From: Pseudomonas syringae KCTC 12500
GTDB taxonomy: Bacteria > Pseudomonadota > Gammaproteobacteria > Pseudomonadales > Pseudomonadaceae
NCBI RefSeq assembly: GCF_000507185.2
Contig: NZ_AYTM02000002.1
Span: 3,084,001-3,148,000 of the forward strand
Length of the DNA: 64,000 nt
Direction of reading: 5' to 3'
Position 1 is the first letter of the stretch. Each line of letters begins with the position of its first letter. The position numbers were made by a program, and so were the translations under genes. This document shows positions 18,737-30,419 of the stretch, in pieces. The notes under the pieces were generated by a model, which searched no databases, had not been told where the DNA came from, and saw only the letters and a program-made list of their open reading frames with translations.

Positions 18737-18866
18737 ATCGTTCCTCACGCTACGCGTGGGAATGCCGTTCGTGACGCTCTGCGTCACAGATCTGAGCTGC
18801 TGCGCAGATTCAGGATCGGACGCGTAGCGTCCAGAACTGCATGCCGACGCAGAGCGTCGGCACGAT
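18737..18866. repeat. REP/BIME-type palindromic repeat pair (Y then X)
   Basis: Unit Y (18737-18787: ATCGTTCCTCACGC to GCGTCAC) precedes unit X (18818-18866: GGACGCGTAGCGTCC to GTCGGCACGAT). Both match the units at 10989-11096 with few changes, but the order is reversed. The element fills the gap between the convergent azu and nadE genes and may serve as a transcription barrier. Confidence 0.75.
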
Positions 18867-18907
18867 AGCCAGCAATGAGCGTCACAAATCCGTGCCGCGC
18901 AGATCAC

Positions 18908-19735
18908 TCATGGTGCGTAAGGCAATTCGCGTTTGTGCTGGGTCTTGGCGTAGGTTTCGCAAATGATCCGGAAGGCTTCCTCGCGTACCGGCTCGCCGTG
19001 CAGGAAGGCGTCGATCTCGGCGTAGGTCACGCCGTGCGAGGCTTCGTCCGGTTTGCCAGGTGACAGGTCTTCCAGGTCCGCAGTCGGCACTTTCTCGACC
19101 AGTGATTCCGGTGCGCCGAAATGGCGGGCGATGGCGCGTACCTGGTTTTTCACCAGGCCGCTCAACGGTGCCAGGTCGCAGGCGCCGTCGCCGAACTTGG
19201 TGAAGAAACCCATCACCGCTTCGGCCGCGTGATCGGTGCCGATCACCAGCCCCTGGTACGCCCCGGCGACGGTGTACTGCGCGACCATGCGTATGCGTGC
19301 TTTGGTGTTGCCGAGCACGAAATCCACCGAGGTCGCTGGAAGCCCGTCGAATGCCTTCACCTCGGCGGCCAGTGCCTTGACGCTGCTGCCGATGTTGATG
19401 GTATGGCGCTCGTCTGGCTCGATAAAGTCGACAGAGGCCTGGGCTTCGTGCTCATCGGCCTGCACCACATAAGGCAGGCGCACTGCGATGAAGCGGTAGG
19501 CGTTGTCCCCCGTGCTTTCACGTAGCTCCTTGACCGCACGCTGGGCGAGCAAACCCGCCGTCAGTGAGTCGACCCCGCCGCTGATGCCGAGCACCAGGGT
19601 CTTGAGCCGTGCGTTCTGCAAGCACTCCTTGATGAAGTTGACGCGGCGGGCGACCTCGGCCTGCAGCGCGTTCTGGTCCGCGAAAGGTGGCTGGACCTTG
19701 AGCTGTTCAGCAATCTGGCGCTGTACGGCGTGCAT
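18908..19735 (-). CDS. nadE: NH3-dependent NAD+ synthetase
   Basis: A 275-residue N-type ATP pyrophosphatase. It carries the PP-loop [17 protein letters not shown] near 47-62 and the NaAD/ATP-binding segments [28 protein letters not shown] and [15 protein letters not shown]. It converts nicotinic acid adenine dinucleotide to NAD+ in the last step of the pathway. The length is that of the ammonia-dependent form without a glutaminase domain. It is 26 bases downstream of pncB, so the two form a nicotinate salvage operon. Confidence 0.97.
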   Translation of the reverse strand: MHAVQRQIAEQLKVQPPFADQNALQAEVARRVNFIKECLQNARLKTLVLGISGGVDSLTAGLLAQRAVKELRESTGDNAYRFIAVRLPYVVQADEHEAQASVDFIEPDERHTINIGSSVKALAAEVKAFDGLPATSVDFVLGNTKARIRMVAQYTVAGAYQGLVIGTDHAAEAVMGFFTKFGDGACDLAPLSGLVKNQVRAIARHFGAPESLVEKVPTADLEDLSPGKPDEASHGVTYAEIDAFLHGEPVREEAFRIICETYAKTQHKRELPYAP

Positions 19736-19761
19736 GATTCACTCCTCGTAGATAGGACAAT

Positions 19762-20985
19762 TCAAGCGGGTTTTTCCGGGCTAGGCAAATTCGGCACCTT
19801 GAACACATGCCGCAGGTAGGCGACAAAGTTCGGGTCCTTGCACTGCGTCTTGCCGGGCTCGTCAGAGATTTTCGCTACGGCCTGACCGGCGCACGCCGTC
19901 ATTTTCAATACCATGTTCATCGGCGCAATGCCGGGGATGTCGGCCGTCAGGTTGGTGCCGATCCCGAAGCTGACATTGATGCGTCCGCGCAGTGCGCGAA
20001 AGATATCGAGCGCCTTGGGCAGGTTCAGCCCATCGGAAAACACCAGGGTCTTGCTCATCGGATCGATACCGAGCTTCTGGTAATGCGAGATGCATTTTTC
20101 GGCCCACTTCACCGGATCGCCCGAATCATGGCGCAAACCGTCGAACAGCTTGGCGAAGTACAGATCGAAGTCGTTCAGGAAAGCATCGGTGGTGATGCAG
20201 TCGGTCAGCGCGATCCCCAGCAGGCCGCGATATTCGCGGACCCAGCAATCGAGCGCGGCAATCTGACTGTCGATCAGGCGCGGTCCCAGCTGCTGATGCG
20301 CCATGATCCATTCATGGGCCATCGTGCCAAGCGGCTTCAGATCGAGCTGGCGCGCCAGATGCACATTGCTGGTGCCGACGAACTGCCCGGGGAAGTCGTT
20401 TTTCAGGACGCCAAGCATTTCTTCCTGCACGCGGTAGGAAAACCGCCGGCGCGTGCCGAAGTCTGCCACTTTCAGCTCGGCCAGTTCGTCCGTCGTGGCA
20501 TGCGTGGTCAGCCACTCGAACTTGTCATACAGACGATTCCGCGCCTGACTGAGCAGGGTGTCCGGGTAACGATGCCGGTTGCGCACTTCGCTGACGATGG
20601 CCAGCAGCGGGACTTCAAACAGGATGACGTGCAGCCACGGTCCGTGCAGGCGAATGCACAGTTCGTCATTCTCGATGGTGGTTTTCACGTAGCGGGTATT
20701 GAAGCGGAACAGCCCGAGAAAGCGCAGGAAATCCGGTTTAATGAAGGTGATGCGCTCCAGAAAAGCCAGGTGTTCGGGGCTCAGCGACAGCTCGCACAGC
20801 AGCTCGATCTGGTGCTTGATTTCATCCAGATAGGGGCGAAGGTCCTCCCCGTTGCGGCAACGAAACTCCCACTCGACGTCCACGTTCGGGTAGTTGTGCA
20901 GGACGGCCTGCATCATGGTCAGCTTGTAGAAATCGGTATCGAGCAGGCTTTGCACGATGCGATTGGAAAAGGCGCTCTCGCTCAT
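19762..20985 (-). CDS. pncB: Nicotinate phosphoribosyltransferase
   Basis: A 407-residue enzyme that joins nicotinate to PRPP in the NAD salvage pathway. Family motifs: [15 protein letters not shown] at the N-terminus, [38 protein letters not shown], and the region of the phosphorylated histidine, [15 protein letters not shown]. Standard length. First gene of pncB-nadE on the minus strand. Confidence 0.97.
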   Translation of the reverse strand: MSESAFSNRIVQSLLDTDFYKLTMMQAVLHNYPNVDVEWEFRCRNGEDLRPYLDEIKHQIELLCELSLSPEHLAFLERITFIKPDFLRFLGLFRFNTRYVKTTIENDELCIRLHGPWLHVILFEVPLLAIVSEVRNRHRYPDTLLSQARNRLYDKFEWLTTHATTDELAELKVADFGTRRRFSYRVQEEMLGVLKNDFPGQFVGTSNVHLARQLDLKPLGTMAHEWIMAHQQLGPRLIDSQIAALDCWVREYRGLLGIALTDCITTDAFLNDFDLYFAKLFDGLRHDSGDPVKWAEKCISHYQKLGIDPMSKTLVFSDGLNLPKALDIFRALRGRINVSFGIGTNLTADIPGIAPMNMVLKMTACAGQAVAKISDEPGKTQCKDPNFVAYLRHVFKVPNLPSPEKPA

Positions 20986-21084
20986 TTAATCAGGCTCTCC
21001 AGAGCAGCCGGATAAAGTGGGGCGCGTGACTTCCTGTCTGTCACCATGGAAGGCTCACGGCCGGATGGGGGTGCATTGTCGCCC

Positions 21085-21990
21085 TTAAGCGGGGGGTTGA
21101 TCCAACTGTTCCAGCATCCACTGTAGAAAAACCCGGATTTTGGGCACGTCGGCGGTGTGTTCCGGATAGGACAGGTAGTAGGCGCTGTTAGTGCTGGGCA
21201 ATGCGTAATCCCAGGCAATCACCAGTTTGCCCTCGGCCAGTTCCTCCTCGACCAGAAAGCGTGGCAGCAGCGCAACGCCGCAGCCGACCTGGGCTGCGCG
21301 GATGCACATATAGAAAGTTTCAAAGCGTGGCCCGTGATAGCTGTGGTCGGTGTGATAGCCCTGGCTTTCGAACCATTCATGCCACGCTTCGGGGCGGAAG
21401 GCATTCTGCAGCAGGACCAGCTCGCTCAGTTGCGTCGGGTCGCCGAGCGGCTCGTCGGGCAGGCTTTCGGGGGCGCACACCGGCACCAGTTCCTCGCCGA
21501 ACAACTTCACGCTTTCTGCACCGGGCATGGCGGCCTGGCCGAAATAGAACGACACGTCGCAGCGGCCCTTGATCAGGTCATCGGATTCCTGCTCGTTGAT
21601 CAGGTCCAGGTGAATGTGCGGGTGACGCAAGCGCCAGCCCTTGAGGCGCGGCACCAGCCAGCGGGCGCCGAATGTCGACGGGGTGGAGACCCGCAGCACC
21701 TCGGTTTCCCCGCCGTAGGAGCGCAGGAAGTGGGTGGACATCTCGATCTGGGTCAGGATCTTGCGCACTTCGGCCAGATACAGCGCCCCGGCTGGCGTCA
21801 GTTGCAGACGGCGGCGCACGCGCTGAAACAGCAGGTGCTGAACCAGCTCTTCGAGTTGCGCGACCTGCTTGCTGACAGCGCTCTGGGTCAGGTTGAGTTC
21901 TTCTGCTGCGCGCGTGAAGCTCAGGTGCCGAGTCACTGCCTCAAAGCATTGCAATGCGGCTATCGAGGGCAGATGACGTTTGTTCAGCAT
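21085..21990 (-). CDS. LysR family transcriptional regulator
   Basis: A 301-residue LysR regulator. The N-terminal winged helix (residues 8-65) contains FTRAAEELNLTQSAVSKQVAQLE, and a periplasmic-binding-like effector domain runs from about 92 to 297. The start (LPSIAALQCFEAVTRHLSFTRAA) resembles the GcvA/AmpR subgroup. It is oriented away from the bra transporter across a 500-base gap, and in the same direction as pncB but 100 bases upstream of it. The target genes and ligand cannot be read from the sequence. Confidence 0.92.
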   Translation of the reverse strand: MLNKRHLPSIAALQCFEAVTRHLSFTRAAEELNLTQSAVSKQVAQLEELVQHLLFQRVRRRLQLTPAGALYLAEVRKILTQIEMSTHFLRSYGGETEVLRVSTPSTFGARWLVPRLKGWRLRHPHIHLDLINEQESDDLIKGRCDVSFYFGQAAMPGAESVKLFGEELVPVCAPESLPDEPLGDPTQLSELVLLQNAFRPEAWHEWFESQGYHTDHSYHGPRFETFYMCIRAAQVGCGVALLPRFLVEEELAEGKLVIAWDYALPSTNSAYYLSYPEHTADVPKIRVFLQWMLEQLDQPPA

Positions 21991-22237
21991 GATGACTTCT
22001 CTGTTTGCGGCGCGAAGGGGCTGGCGTAAGCAATATGAATTATCGGAATGATATCTCGCTTAAAGGTCGTTTGTCGGGCGTATGCAGGGACGTTATTACT
22101 GGCGTCGCGTGACGCGCGTTTCAGAATCTGACGATGGCTGCGGCAGGCCGCGTTTAATCCGCTAGCCTCAAATGGTGCGTCTCGTAGCGTTCGCGCACCG
22201 GGCGTGTGCAATTCGGTGACGTGGGCTGTTACAGGTG

Positions 22238-22331
22238 GGTTGCCCATCATGGCATGTGCTGGTTGCTACTCGAGTGCGCACGGGTTGCTCTTTTTTCTTC
22301 CGGGGTTGCACCTTGCGCGCTCGAAGCAACC
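22238..22331. promoter_or_regulatory. Phased GGTTGC repeat array upstream of braC
   Basis: GGTTGC occurs as direct repeats starting at 22238, 22261, 22283 and 22304 (steps of 23, 22 and 21 bases) and as an inverted GCAACC at 22326-22331. Two-turn helical phasing puts all copies on one DNA face, 75-170 bases before the sigma-54 promoter, where an enhancer-binding protein would act. The sequence itself is observed; the role is inference. No gene is seen in 21991-22489. Confidence 0.5.
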
Positions 22332-22405
22332 AGAGTGCCCTGTTGCGCGGCGTTGCATGATGGATCGACACGAAAAACGCGACATCTCCTTCAACTAAAA
22401 AGCGA

Positions 22406-22421
22406 TGGCACGCGCCTTGCT
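22406..22421 (+). promoter_or_regulatory. Sigma-54 (RpoN) promoter of braC
   Basis: TGGCACGCGCCTTGCT is a perfect match to the consensus TGGCACG-N4-TTGCW with correct GG-GC spacing. It lies 84 bases before the braC ATG. Confidence 0.8.
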
Positions 22422-22489
22422 CTGAGCAACTCTGTATCTGTTCGATCATGAAAGTGCCAACTAAAAAAATATCCTCAGGAGCACCACTT

Positions 22490-23626
22490 ATGTCGCATAC
22501 GTTTTACAGGAAAGGTTTTCTGGCAATTGCAGTGGCTACTGCATTGGGCGTGTCTTCGTTTGCACAGGCGGACGTGAAAATCGGCGTAGCGGGCCCGATG
22601 ACCGGCGCGAATGCGTCGTTTGGTCAGCAATACATGAAGGGCGCGCAGGCAGCAGCCGATGCGATTAATGCGGCAGGTGGTGTCAACGGGGAGAAAATCG
22701 TACTGGTCGCGGGCGATGACGCCTGTGAGCCCAAGCAGGCCGTGGCGGTTGCCAACCGCCTGGTGGATCAGGACAAGGTGATTGGCGTGGTCGGACACTT
22801 CTGTTCATCGTCGACCATTCCGGCTTCTGATATCTACAGCGATGCAGGGGTGATTGCCATCACGCCAGGCTCGACCAACCCTACCGTGACCGAGCGAGGC
22901 ATGAAAGAAATGTTCCGCATGTGCGGTCGTGACGATCAGCAGGGTATCGTTGCCGGTGACTACATCGTCGACGTGCTCAAAGGCAAGAAAGTCGCCGTTA
23001 TCAATGACAAGGACACTTACGGTAAGGGCCTCGCTGACGCAACGGCCAAGCAACTGACCGCGCGTGGCGTCAAGCCGATCCTCGAAGAGGGTCTGACCCG
23101 TGGCGAGAAAGATTTCAGTGCGCTGGTGACGAAGATTCGTTCGGTGGGCGCTGACGTCGTGTACTTCGGCGGTCTGCACCCGGAAGCCGGTCCGCTGGTT
23201 CGGCAGATGCGCGAGCAGGGCCTCAAGGACGTCAAGTTCATGTCCGATGATGGCGTCGTGACCGACGAACTGGTCACCACTGCGGGTGGCGCACAGTACG
23301 TCGATGGCGTGTACATGACCTTCGGCGCTGACCCGCGCGCATTGCCAGACAGCAAGGCTGTCGTGGAACAGTTCCGCAAGGCCGGTTACGAGCCTGAAGG
23401 TTACACCCTGTACGCTTACGCTTCGGTACAGGCCCTGGCGGCCGGGTTCAACGGCGCCAAGTCCAACAAGGGTGACGCAGCCGCCGTCTGGCTCAAGGCC
23501 AGCCCGGTCAAGACTGTCATGGGTGAAAAAGCCTGGGATGCCAAGGGTGACCTGAAAGTCTCCGACTACGTGGTTTACCAGTGGGACGCCGCCGGCAAAT
23601 ACAAGCAACTCGAAAAACAGAAGTGA
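22490..23626 (+). CDS. braC: Branched-chain amino acid ABC transporter, periplasmic binding protein
   Basis: A 378-residue precursor with a Sec signal peptide ending in SSFAQA before DVKIGVAGPMTGANASFGQQ, the canonical start of Leu/Ile/Val-binding proteins. It captures leucine, isoleucine, valine and related amino acids in the periplasm for BraDEFG. The ATG at 22490 is preceded by TCAGGAG; an in-frame ATG at 22448 would place 14 charged residues before the signal peptide and is less likely. Preceded by a sigma-54 promoter and separated from braD by a hairpin, consistent with higher expression of the binding protein. Confidence 0.95.
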   Translation: MSHTFYRKGFLAIAVATALGVSSFAQADVKIGVAGPMTGANASFGQQYMKGAQAAADAINAAGGVNGEKIVLVAGDDACEPKQAVAVANRLVDQDKVIGVVGHFCSSSTIPASDIYSDAGVIAITPGSTNPTVTERGMKEMFRMCGRDDQQGIVAGDYIVDVLKGKKVAVINDKDTYGKGLADATAKQLTARGVKPILEEGLTRGEKDFSALVTKIRSVGADVVYFGGLHPEAGPLVRQMREQGLKDVKFMSDDGVVTDELVTTAGGAQYVDGVYMTFGADPRALPDSKAVVEQFRKAGYEPEGYTLYAYASVQALAAGFNGAKSNKGDAAAVWLKASPVKTVMGEKAWDAKGDLKVSDYVVYQWDAAGKYKQLEKQK

Positions 23627-23673
23627 GATAGACCTCGCGTCGGCCCTGCGCGTCAGGCGCTGACCCGATGATG

Positions 23674-23693
23674 GGCTCGCCCAAGAGCGAGCC
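23674..23693 (+). terminator. Hairpin between braC and braD (possible attenuating terminator)
   Basis: The stem GGCTCGC/GCGAGCC with a 6-base loop is followed by TGCATCTCTTCT. The T content is weak, so partial termination is likelier than full stop. Such hairpins often lie between a binding-protein gene and the lower-expressed permease genes. Confidence 0.5.
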
Positions 23694-23787
23694 TGCATCT
23701 CTTCTATCGTTTTCGGACCTGTCGGTCATGCCTCACGAGGGTGTGACTGGGGGGGTGCTGAGCTGCCTTTTTGTGTGAGTGTGCGTG

Positions 23788-24702
<915 letters not shown>

Positions 24703-24704
24703 GT

Positions 24705-26026
24705 ATGTCCGCTCCTGTTGCTGTTCCAGTTTCCAAACCTGTTGAAATCAAGAAGAGTCTGATAGACGCCGTGGTTGCCGGGTTGCCGGGTTGCTGGCGC
24801 TGATCGTGTTTGGCCCCATCGTCGGGATCGTGCTCGATGGCTACAGCTTCAACCTGCAGCCGACCCGCGTGGCCTGGCTGGTGGGCGTGGTCATGATCGG
24901 TCGCTTTCTGATCAGTCTGTTTCTGCAAACACCCAGAGGCCTGCGTGTTTCCCAGAGCTTCGAAAGCTCCGACTCCGGCGTGCATGTGCTCAAACCGGAT
25001 CATCGATCACGCTTGTACTGGATCATTCCGCTGCTGATCGTGATTGCCATCGTGTTCCCGATCTTCGCCAACAAGTACATTCTGACCGTGGTCATCCTCG
25101 GTCTGATCTACGTGCTGCTCGGCCTGGGTCTGAACATCGTGGTCGGTCTGGCGGGGCTGCTCGACCTTGGCTACGTGGCGTTTTACGCCATCGGTGCTTA
25201 TGGTCTGGCGCTGGGCTATCAGTATCTGGGCCTGGGCTTCTGGTCGGCGTTACCGCTGGCGGCGATTGCGGCGGCGCTGGCCGGATGCATTCTCGGCTTC
25301 CCGGTGTTGCGCATGCATGGCGACTATCTGGCCATCGTGACCCTCGGGTTCGGCGAGATCATTCGCCTGGTGCTGAACAACTGGCTGTCGTTCACCGGCG
25401 GCCCGAACGGTGTGCCGGTGCCCGCGCCCACCTTCCTCGGGCTGGAATTCGGCCGACGCGCCAAGGATGGCGGGGTGCCGATTCATGAATATTTCGGCTT
25501 CGATTACAACCCGGACCTGAAATTCATCTTCATCTACGCCGTGCTGTTCCTGGTCGTGCTGGCGGTGTTGTTCATCAAGCATCGCCTGACGCGCATGCCG
25601 ATCGGGCGTGCCTGGGAAGCCTTGCGCGAGGACGAGATCGCCTGTCGTTCGATGGGCCTCAATCACGTGCTGGTCAAGCTGTCGGCGTTCACGATTGGCG
25701 CATCGACCGCAGGCCTTGCCGGGGTGTTTTTTGCCAGCTACCAGGGCTTCGTCAACCCGACCTCATTCACCTTTTTCGAGTCGGCGCTGATTCTGGCGAT
25801 TGTGGTGCTGGGCGGCATGGGCTCGACCGTCGGTGTGGTGATCGCCGCGTTCGTGCTGACCGTTGCGCCTGAACTGTTGCGCAGCTTCTCCGAGTACCGC
25901 GTGCTGCTGTTCGGGATTCTGATGGTGCTGATGATGATCTGGCGACCACGCGGCCTGATTCGCATCAGCCGCACCGGGGTGAAACCGCGCAAAGGCGCGC
26001 TGGTGACAGAGGGGGCTGCGCGATGA
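24705..26026 (+). pseudogene. braE: Branched-chain amino acid ABC permease BraE/LivM, frameshifted by an 8-bp duplication
   Basis: The natural ATG at 24705 opens MSAPVAVPVSKPVEIKKSLI and continues to AVVAGL, but then reads PGCWR and stops at 24803. From 24791 another frame resumes with LALIVFGPIVGIVLDGY and runs intact to 26026, including GLAGLLDLGYVAFYAIGAY, RMPIGRAWEALREDEIACR and AIVVLGGMGST, all typical of LivM. Removing one copy of the duplicated GGTTGCCG (24773-24788) restores one 437-codon frame. Translation could restart at the TTG at 24791, losing 27 residues before the first membrane helix, but no ribosome-binding site stands there. So: a broken gene, a reversible slippage switch, or a sequencing error. 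Confidence 0.8.
24773..24796 (+). repeat. Octamer tandem repeat in braE
   Basis: Two perfect GGTTGCCG units are followed by the variant GGTTGCTG. One perfect unit plus the variant would keep braE in frame, so the extra unit is the probable result of slipped-strand duplication. Confidence 0.85.
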
Positions 26027-26898
26027 GCACTGAAGTGATTCTCTCCGTCGAGCACCTGATGATGCACTTTGGCGGCATCAAGGCCCTCAGCGACGTCAGC
26101 CTCAAGGTCCGTCGCAATTCGATTTTCGCCCTGATCGGCCCCAACGGTGCAGGCAAGACCACGGTCTTCAACTGCCTGACCGGTTTCTACAAGGCCACTG
26201 GCGGACGCATCGAGCTGCATACCCGTGGCAAGACCACCAACGTGATCAGGCTGTTGGGCGAGCCGTTCCAGGCGACTGACTTCGTGTCGCCGAAAAGCTT
26301 CCTCAGCCGGGTGTACTACAAAATGTTCGGCGGCACCCATCTGGTCAACAGGGCAGGGCTGGCGCGCACGTTCCAGAACATTCGCCTGTTCAAGGAAATG
26401 TCGGTGGTCGAAAACCTGCTGGTCGCCCAGCACATGTGGGTCAACCGCAGCCTGATCAGCGGGATTCTGAATACCAGGGGCTATCGCAAGGCCGAAGAGG
26501 ACGCGCTGAATACCGCGTTCTACTGGCTGGAGGTGGTCGATCTGGTGGACTGCGCCAACCGTCTGGCTGGCGAGTTGTCCTACGGGCAGCAACGCCGTCT
26601 GGAGATTGCGCGAGCCATGTGCACGCGGCCGCAGGTGATCTGCCTGGATGAGCCTGCTGCCGGCCTCAACCCGCAGGAAACCGAGGCACTCAGCGGCATG
26701 ATTCGTCTGCTGCGTGACGAGCACGACATGACCATCGTGCTGATCGAGCACGACATGGGCATGGTCATGGGGATTTCCGACGATATTGTGGTGCTCGACC
26801 ATGGCAACGTGATTGCGATGGGCGGGCCGGAACAGATCCGTAACGACCCCAAGGTGATCGCCGCGTATCTGGGCGCTGATGAAGAGGAGCTGGTATGA
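26023..26898 (+). CDS. braF: Branched-chain amino acid ABC transporter ATP-binding protein BraF/LivG
   Basis: A 291-residue ATPase with Walker A IGPNGAGKTTVFNCLTG near 41-57, ABC signature LSYGQQRRLEIARAM, Walker B VICLDEPAAGLNPQE and the H-loop IEHDMGMVM. The insertion between Walker A and the signature (about 80 residues, FYKATGGRIEL onward) is typical of LivG. Its ATG overlaps the braE stop by 4 bp, so its translation would normally be coupled to braE, and the braE frameshift may lower its expression. Confidence 0.95.
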   Translation: MSTEVILSVEHLMMHFGGIKALSDVSLKVRRNSIFALIGPNGAGKTTVFNCLTGFYKATGGRIELHTRGKTTNVIRLLGEPFQATDFVSPKSFLSRVYYKMFGGTHLVNRAGLARTFQNIRLFKEMSVVENLLVAQHMWVNRSLISGILNTRGYRKAEEDALNTAFYWLEVVDLVDCANRLAGELSYGQQRRLEIARAMCTRPQVICLDEPAAGLNPQETEALSGMIRLLRDEHDMTIVLIEHDMGMVMGISDDIVVLDHGNVIAMGGPEQIRNDPKVIAAYLGADEEELV

Positions 26899-27611
26899 GC
26901 AAGCCGATCCTCGAACTGAAAGAGATCGATGTGTTTTACGGGCCTATTCAGGCCCTTAAGAAAGTCTCGCTGCACATCAATGAGGGCGAAACGGTGAGCC
27001 TGATCGGCTCCAACGGCGCGGGCAAGTCCACGCTGCTGATGTCGATCTTCGGTCAGCCGCGCGCGGCCAGCGGGCAGATCATCTATCAGGGCACCGACAT
27101 CACCCAGAAGTCCTCGCATTACATCGCCTCCAACGGCATTGCGCAGTCGCCGGAAGGGCGGCGGGTCTTTCCCGACATGTCGGTCGAGGAAAACCTGATG
27201 ATGGGCACCATTCCGATTGGCGACAAGCATTCGGCCGAAGACATGCAGCGCATGTTCGAGCTGTTCCCCAGGCTCAAGGAACGTCGCAATCAGCGCGCCA
27301 TGACCATGTCCGGAGGCGAGCAGCAAATGCTCGCCATCGCCCGCGCGCTGATGAGTCGTCCGAAGCTGCTGTTGCTCGATGAGCCAAGCCTGGGCCTGGC
27401 ACCGATCATCGTCAAACAGATCTTTTCGACCCTGCGTGAACTGGCAGCCACGGGCATGACGATATTCCTGGTCGAGCAGAACGCCAACCATGCGCTCAAG
27501 CTGTCTGACCGGGCCTATGTCATGGTCAATGGCGAGATTCGACTGTCCGGCACCGGGAAGGAATTGCTGGTAAATGAAGAGGTAAGGAACGCTTATCTGG
27601 GCGGGCACTGA
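26895..27611 (+). CDS. braG: Branched-chain amino acid ABC transporter ATP-binding protein BraG/LivF
   Basis: A 238-residue ATPase with Walker A IGSNGAGKSTLLMSIFG, signature MSGGEQQMLAIARALM, Walker B LLLLDEPSLGLAP and H-loop VEQNANHAL. Standard LivF length. It overlaps braF by 4 bp (ATGA) and is the last gene of the operon. Confidence 0.96.
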   Translation: MSKPILELKEIDVFYGPIQALKKVSLHINEGETVSLIGSNGAGKSTLLMSIFGQPRAASGQIIYQGTDITQKSSHYIASNGIAQSPEGRRVFPDMSVEENLMMGTIPIGDKHSAEDMQRMFELFPRLKERRNQRAMTMSGGEQQMLAIARALMSRPKLLLLDEPSLGLAPIIVKQIFSTLRELAATGMTIFLVEQNANHALKLSDRAYVMVNGEIRLSGTGKELLVNEEVRNAYLGGH

Positions 27612-27640
27612 ATTCGTCAAAACCCTGCCGTTTTCTTCGC

Positions 27641-27670
27641 GCGCCCCGGATGCTCAAACATCCGGGGCGC
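27641..27670 (+). terminator. Strong hairpin after braG
   Basis: A perfect 12-bp stem GCGCCCCGGATG/CATCCGGGGCGC with a CTCAAA loop, 29 bases after the braG stop. It lacks a following T-run, so it may act as an mRNA 3'-end stabiliser or need Rho. Confidence 0.6.
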
Positions 27671-29096
<1,426 letters not shown>

Positions 29097-29132
29097 TTGA
29101 CGTGCTGATCGGGCCGCGCAGCTGGGGCCCGA

Positions 29133-30311
29133 TCAGCTGTCTGCCGGCGTTGGCGGCGGGAATGCGCTGACGAAGCGGTTTTCGACGAAATCCGCCAGGC
29201 CGATGTAGCAGGTGGCCAAGTGGTAGGGCGTGGTCGACGGCATGTCGCTGCGGCTGACCCTGCCATCGGGCTCGACGCACTCGTTCCAGCCCTTGGCATG
29301 CAGAAAGCGCTGCTCGAAGGCCGACAACTGCTCAGTCAAGGCCAGCTCGCAGTCCGGGCGCAGGGCCATGGCCCGCAGGTATTCCGCCTGGGCCCAGATA
29401 CGCTGGGTGGCATCGCGCACCGTACCATCGAGCGCCAGCATCGCCGTCACCGCCCCGCTGTGTGGATCGACACCCTGCGCCTGGGCGTAGGCGAACGCGC
29501 GGGTCATGGATTCATGCAGCTCGCGTCCGTGCAGTTCCGGCGACGATTGCAGCAGGAAGAACCATTCGAATTGATGACCTGGCTCGTACCAGTTATCCAC
29601 AGCGCCCAGAGGCTTCTCCAGCATCACGCCGGTTGCCGTATCGACGAAACGGCGCTGCATGTGGATAACCAGCGCGTCCAGTGCCGCTTGCGTGGCAGGG
29701 TCGGCACGCACCGACAGGGTGGCCAGAAAGGCCTCTGCCAGGTGCATCAAGGGGTTTTGCAACGGTCCGGTGCCCAATACCGACCAGTCTTCATCGAGCT
29801 GCGCCTCGTAAAGCCCGTCTTCGTCGGCAAAGCGTTCGGCGATAACGTTGAGCGCTGCGTTGAGCACCGACTCTGCCAGCGGGTCCTGCACTTTCGCCCA
29901 GTAATGCGCGCAGGCAAAAATAATGAAGGCGTGGGTGTAGAGGTCCTTGCGGCGATCCAGCGGCTTGCCCTGTGGATCGATGCTGTAGAACCAGCCGCCA
30001 TGCTCGGCATCGTGGAAGTGCTGTTGCAGAGATCGGAACAATTCACCGGCCCGCGCCCGTGCATCTGGCACTTGTGCGTGATCGATGAGGCTGGAAAACA
30101 GAAACAGCTGACGCGCACAGGCCATGGCGCGATAGCGTTGCGGCGGCAACGGTTGATCGCTGGCGTCGAGTGCTTCGTAGGGCAATGCCAGTTGCGCGTT
30201 CCAGCCAGGACCCTGCCACAACGGAACGACGACCTGCATGAAGTGCTGCTGCAAGGCGGCGAACAACGAGGTCAATTCAGGCGTGGAGGCGGAGCGGGTC
30301 ACATGAGGCAT
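29133..30311 (-). CDS. AGE family epimerase/isomerase
   Basis: A 392-residue protein of the N-acylglucosamine 2-epimerase / mannose isomerase family, which forms an alpha6/alpha6 barrel. Recognisable segments: RKDLYTHAFIIFACAHYW, HQFEWFFLLQ and a C-terminal ATCYIGLADFVENRF. It probably interconverts an unmodified or phosphorylated sugar such as mannose and fructose; the exact substrate is open. The ATG at 30311 (MPHVTRSASTPEL) is favoured; in-frame ATGs at 30347 and 30392 would add residues without family features. It is followed head-on by the SDR gene, 36 bases away. Confidence 0.8.
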   Translation of the reverse strand: MPHVTRSASTPELTSLFAALQQHFMQVVVPLWQGPGWNAQLALPYEALDASDQPLPPQRYRAMACARQLFLFSSLIDHAQVPDARARAGELFRSLQQHFHDAEHGGWFYSIDPQGKPLDRRKDLYTHAFIIFACAHYWAKVQDPLAESVLNAALNVIAERFADEDGLYEAQLDEDWSVLGTGPLQNPLMHLAEAFLATLSVRADPATQAALDALVIHMQRRFVDTATGVMLEKPLGAVDNWYEPGHQFEWFFLLQSSPELHGRELHESMTRAFAYAQAQGVDPHSGAVTAMLALDGTVRDATQRIWAQAEYLRAMALRPDCELALTEQLSAFEQRFLHAKGWNECVEPDGRVSRSDMPSTTPYHLATCYIGLADFVENRFVSAFPPPTPADS

Positions 30312-30383
30312 CGGCTGGCATCGCGGCAGTGTCGAAGTGCGCAGCATGTTATCAGGATTGCTGCACGAAGACGGGTGATGATC

Positions 30384-30410
30384 GTTCCTCACGCCAGGCG
30401 CATGAGGAAC
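30384..30410. repeat. Partial Y-type REP hairpin
   Basis: GTTCCTCA/TGAGGAAC arms enclose CGCCAGGCGCA. The left part (ATCGTTCCTCACGC) matches unit Y of the repeat pairs at 11047 and 18737. It lies just after the dxs stop on the minus strand and may serve as the dxs mRNA 3' hairpin. Confidence 0.5.
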
Positions 30411-30419
30411 CTCTGGCAG

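Noticed and set aside
21984..22451. Short frames between the LysR gene and braC
   Set aside because: All overlap the GGTTGC array and sigma-54 promoter, with no conserved motifs.
24791..26026. braE as an intact gene starting at the TTG at 24791
   Set aside because: This start lacks a ribosome-binding site and drops the residues encoded after a proper ATG at 24705. The octamer duplication explains the break better.
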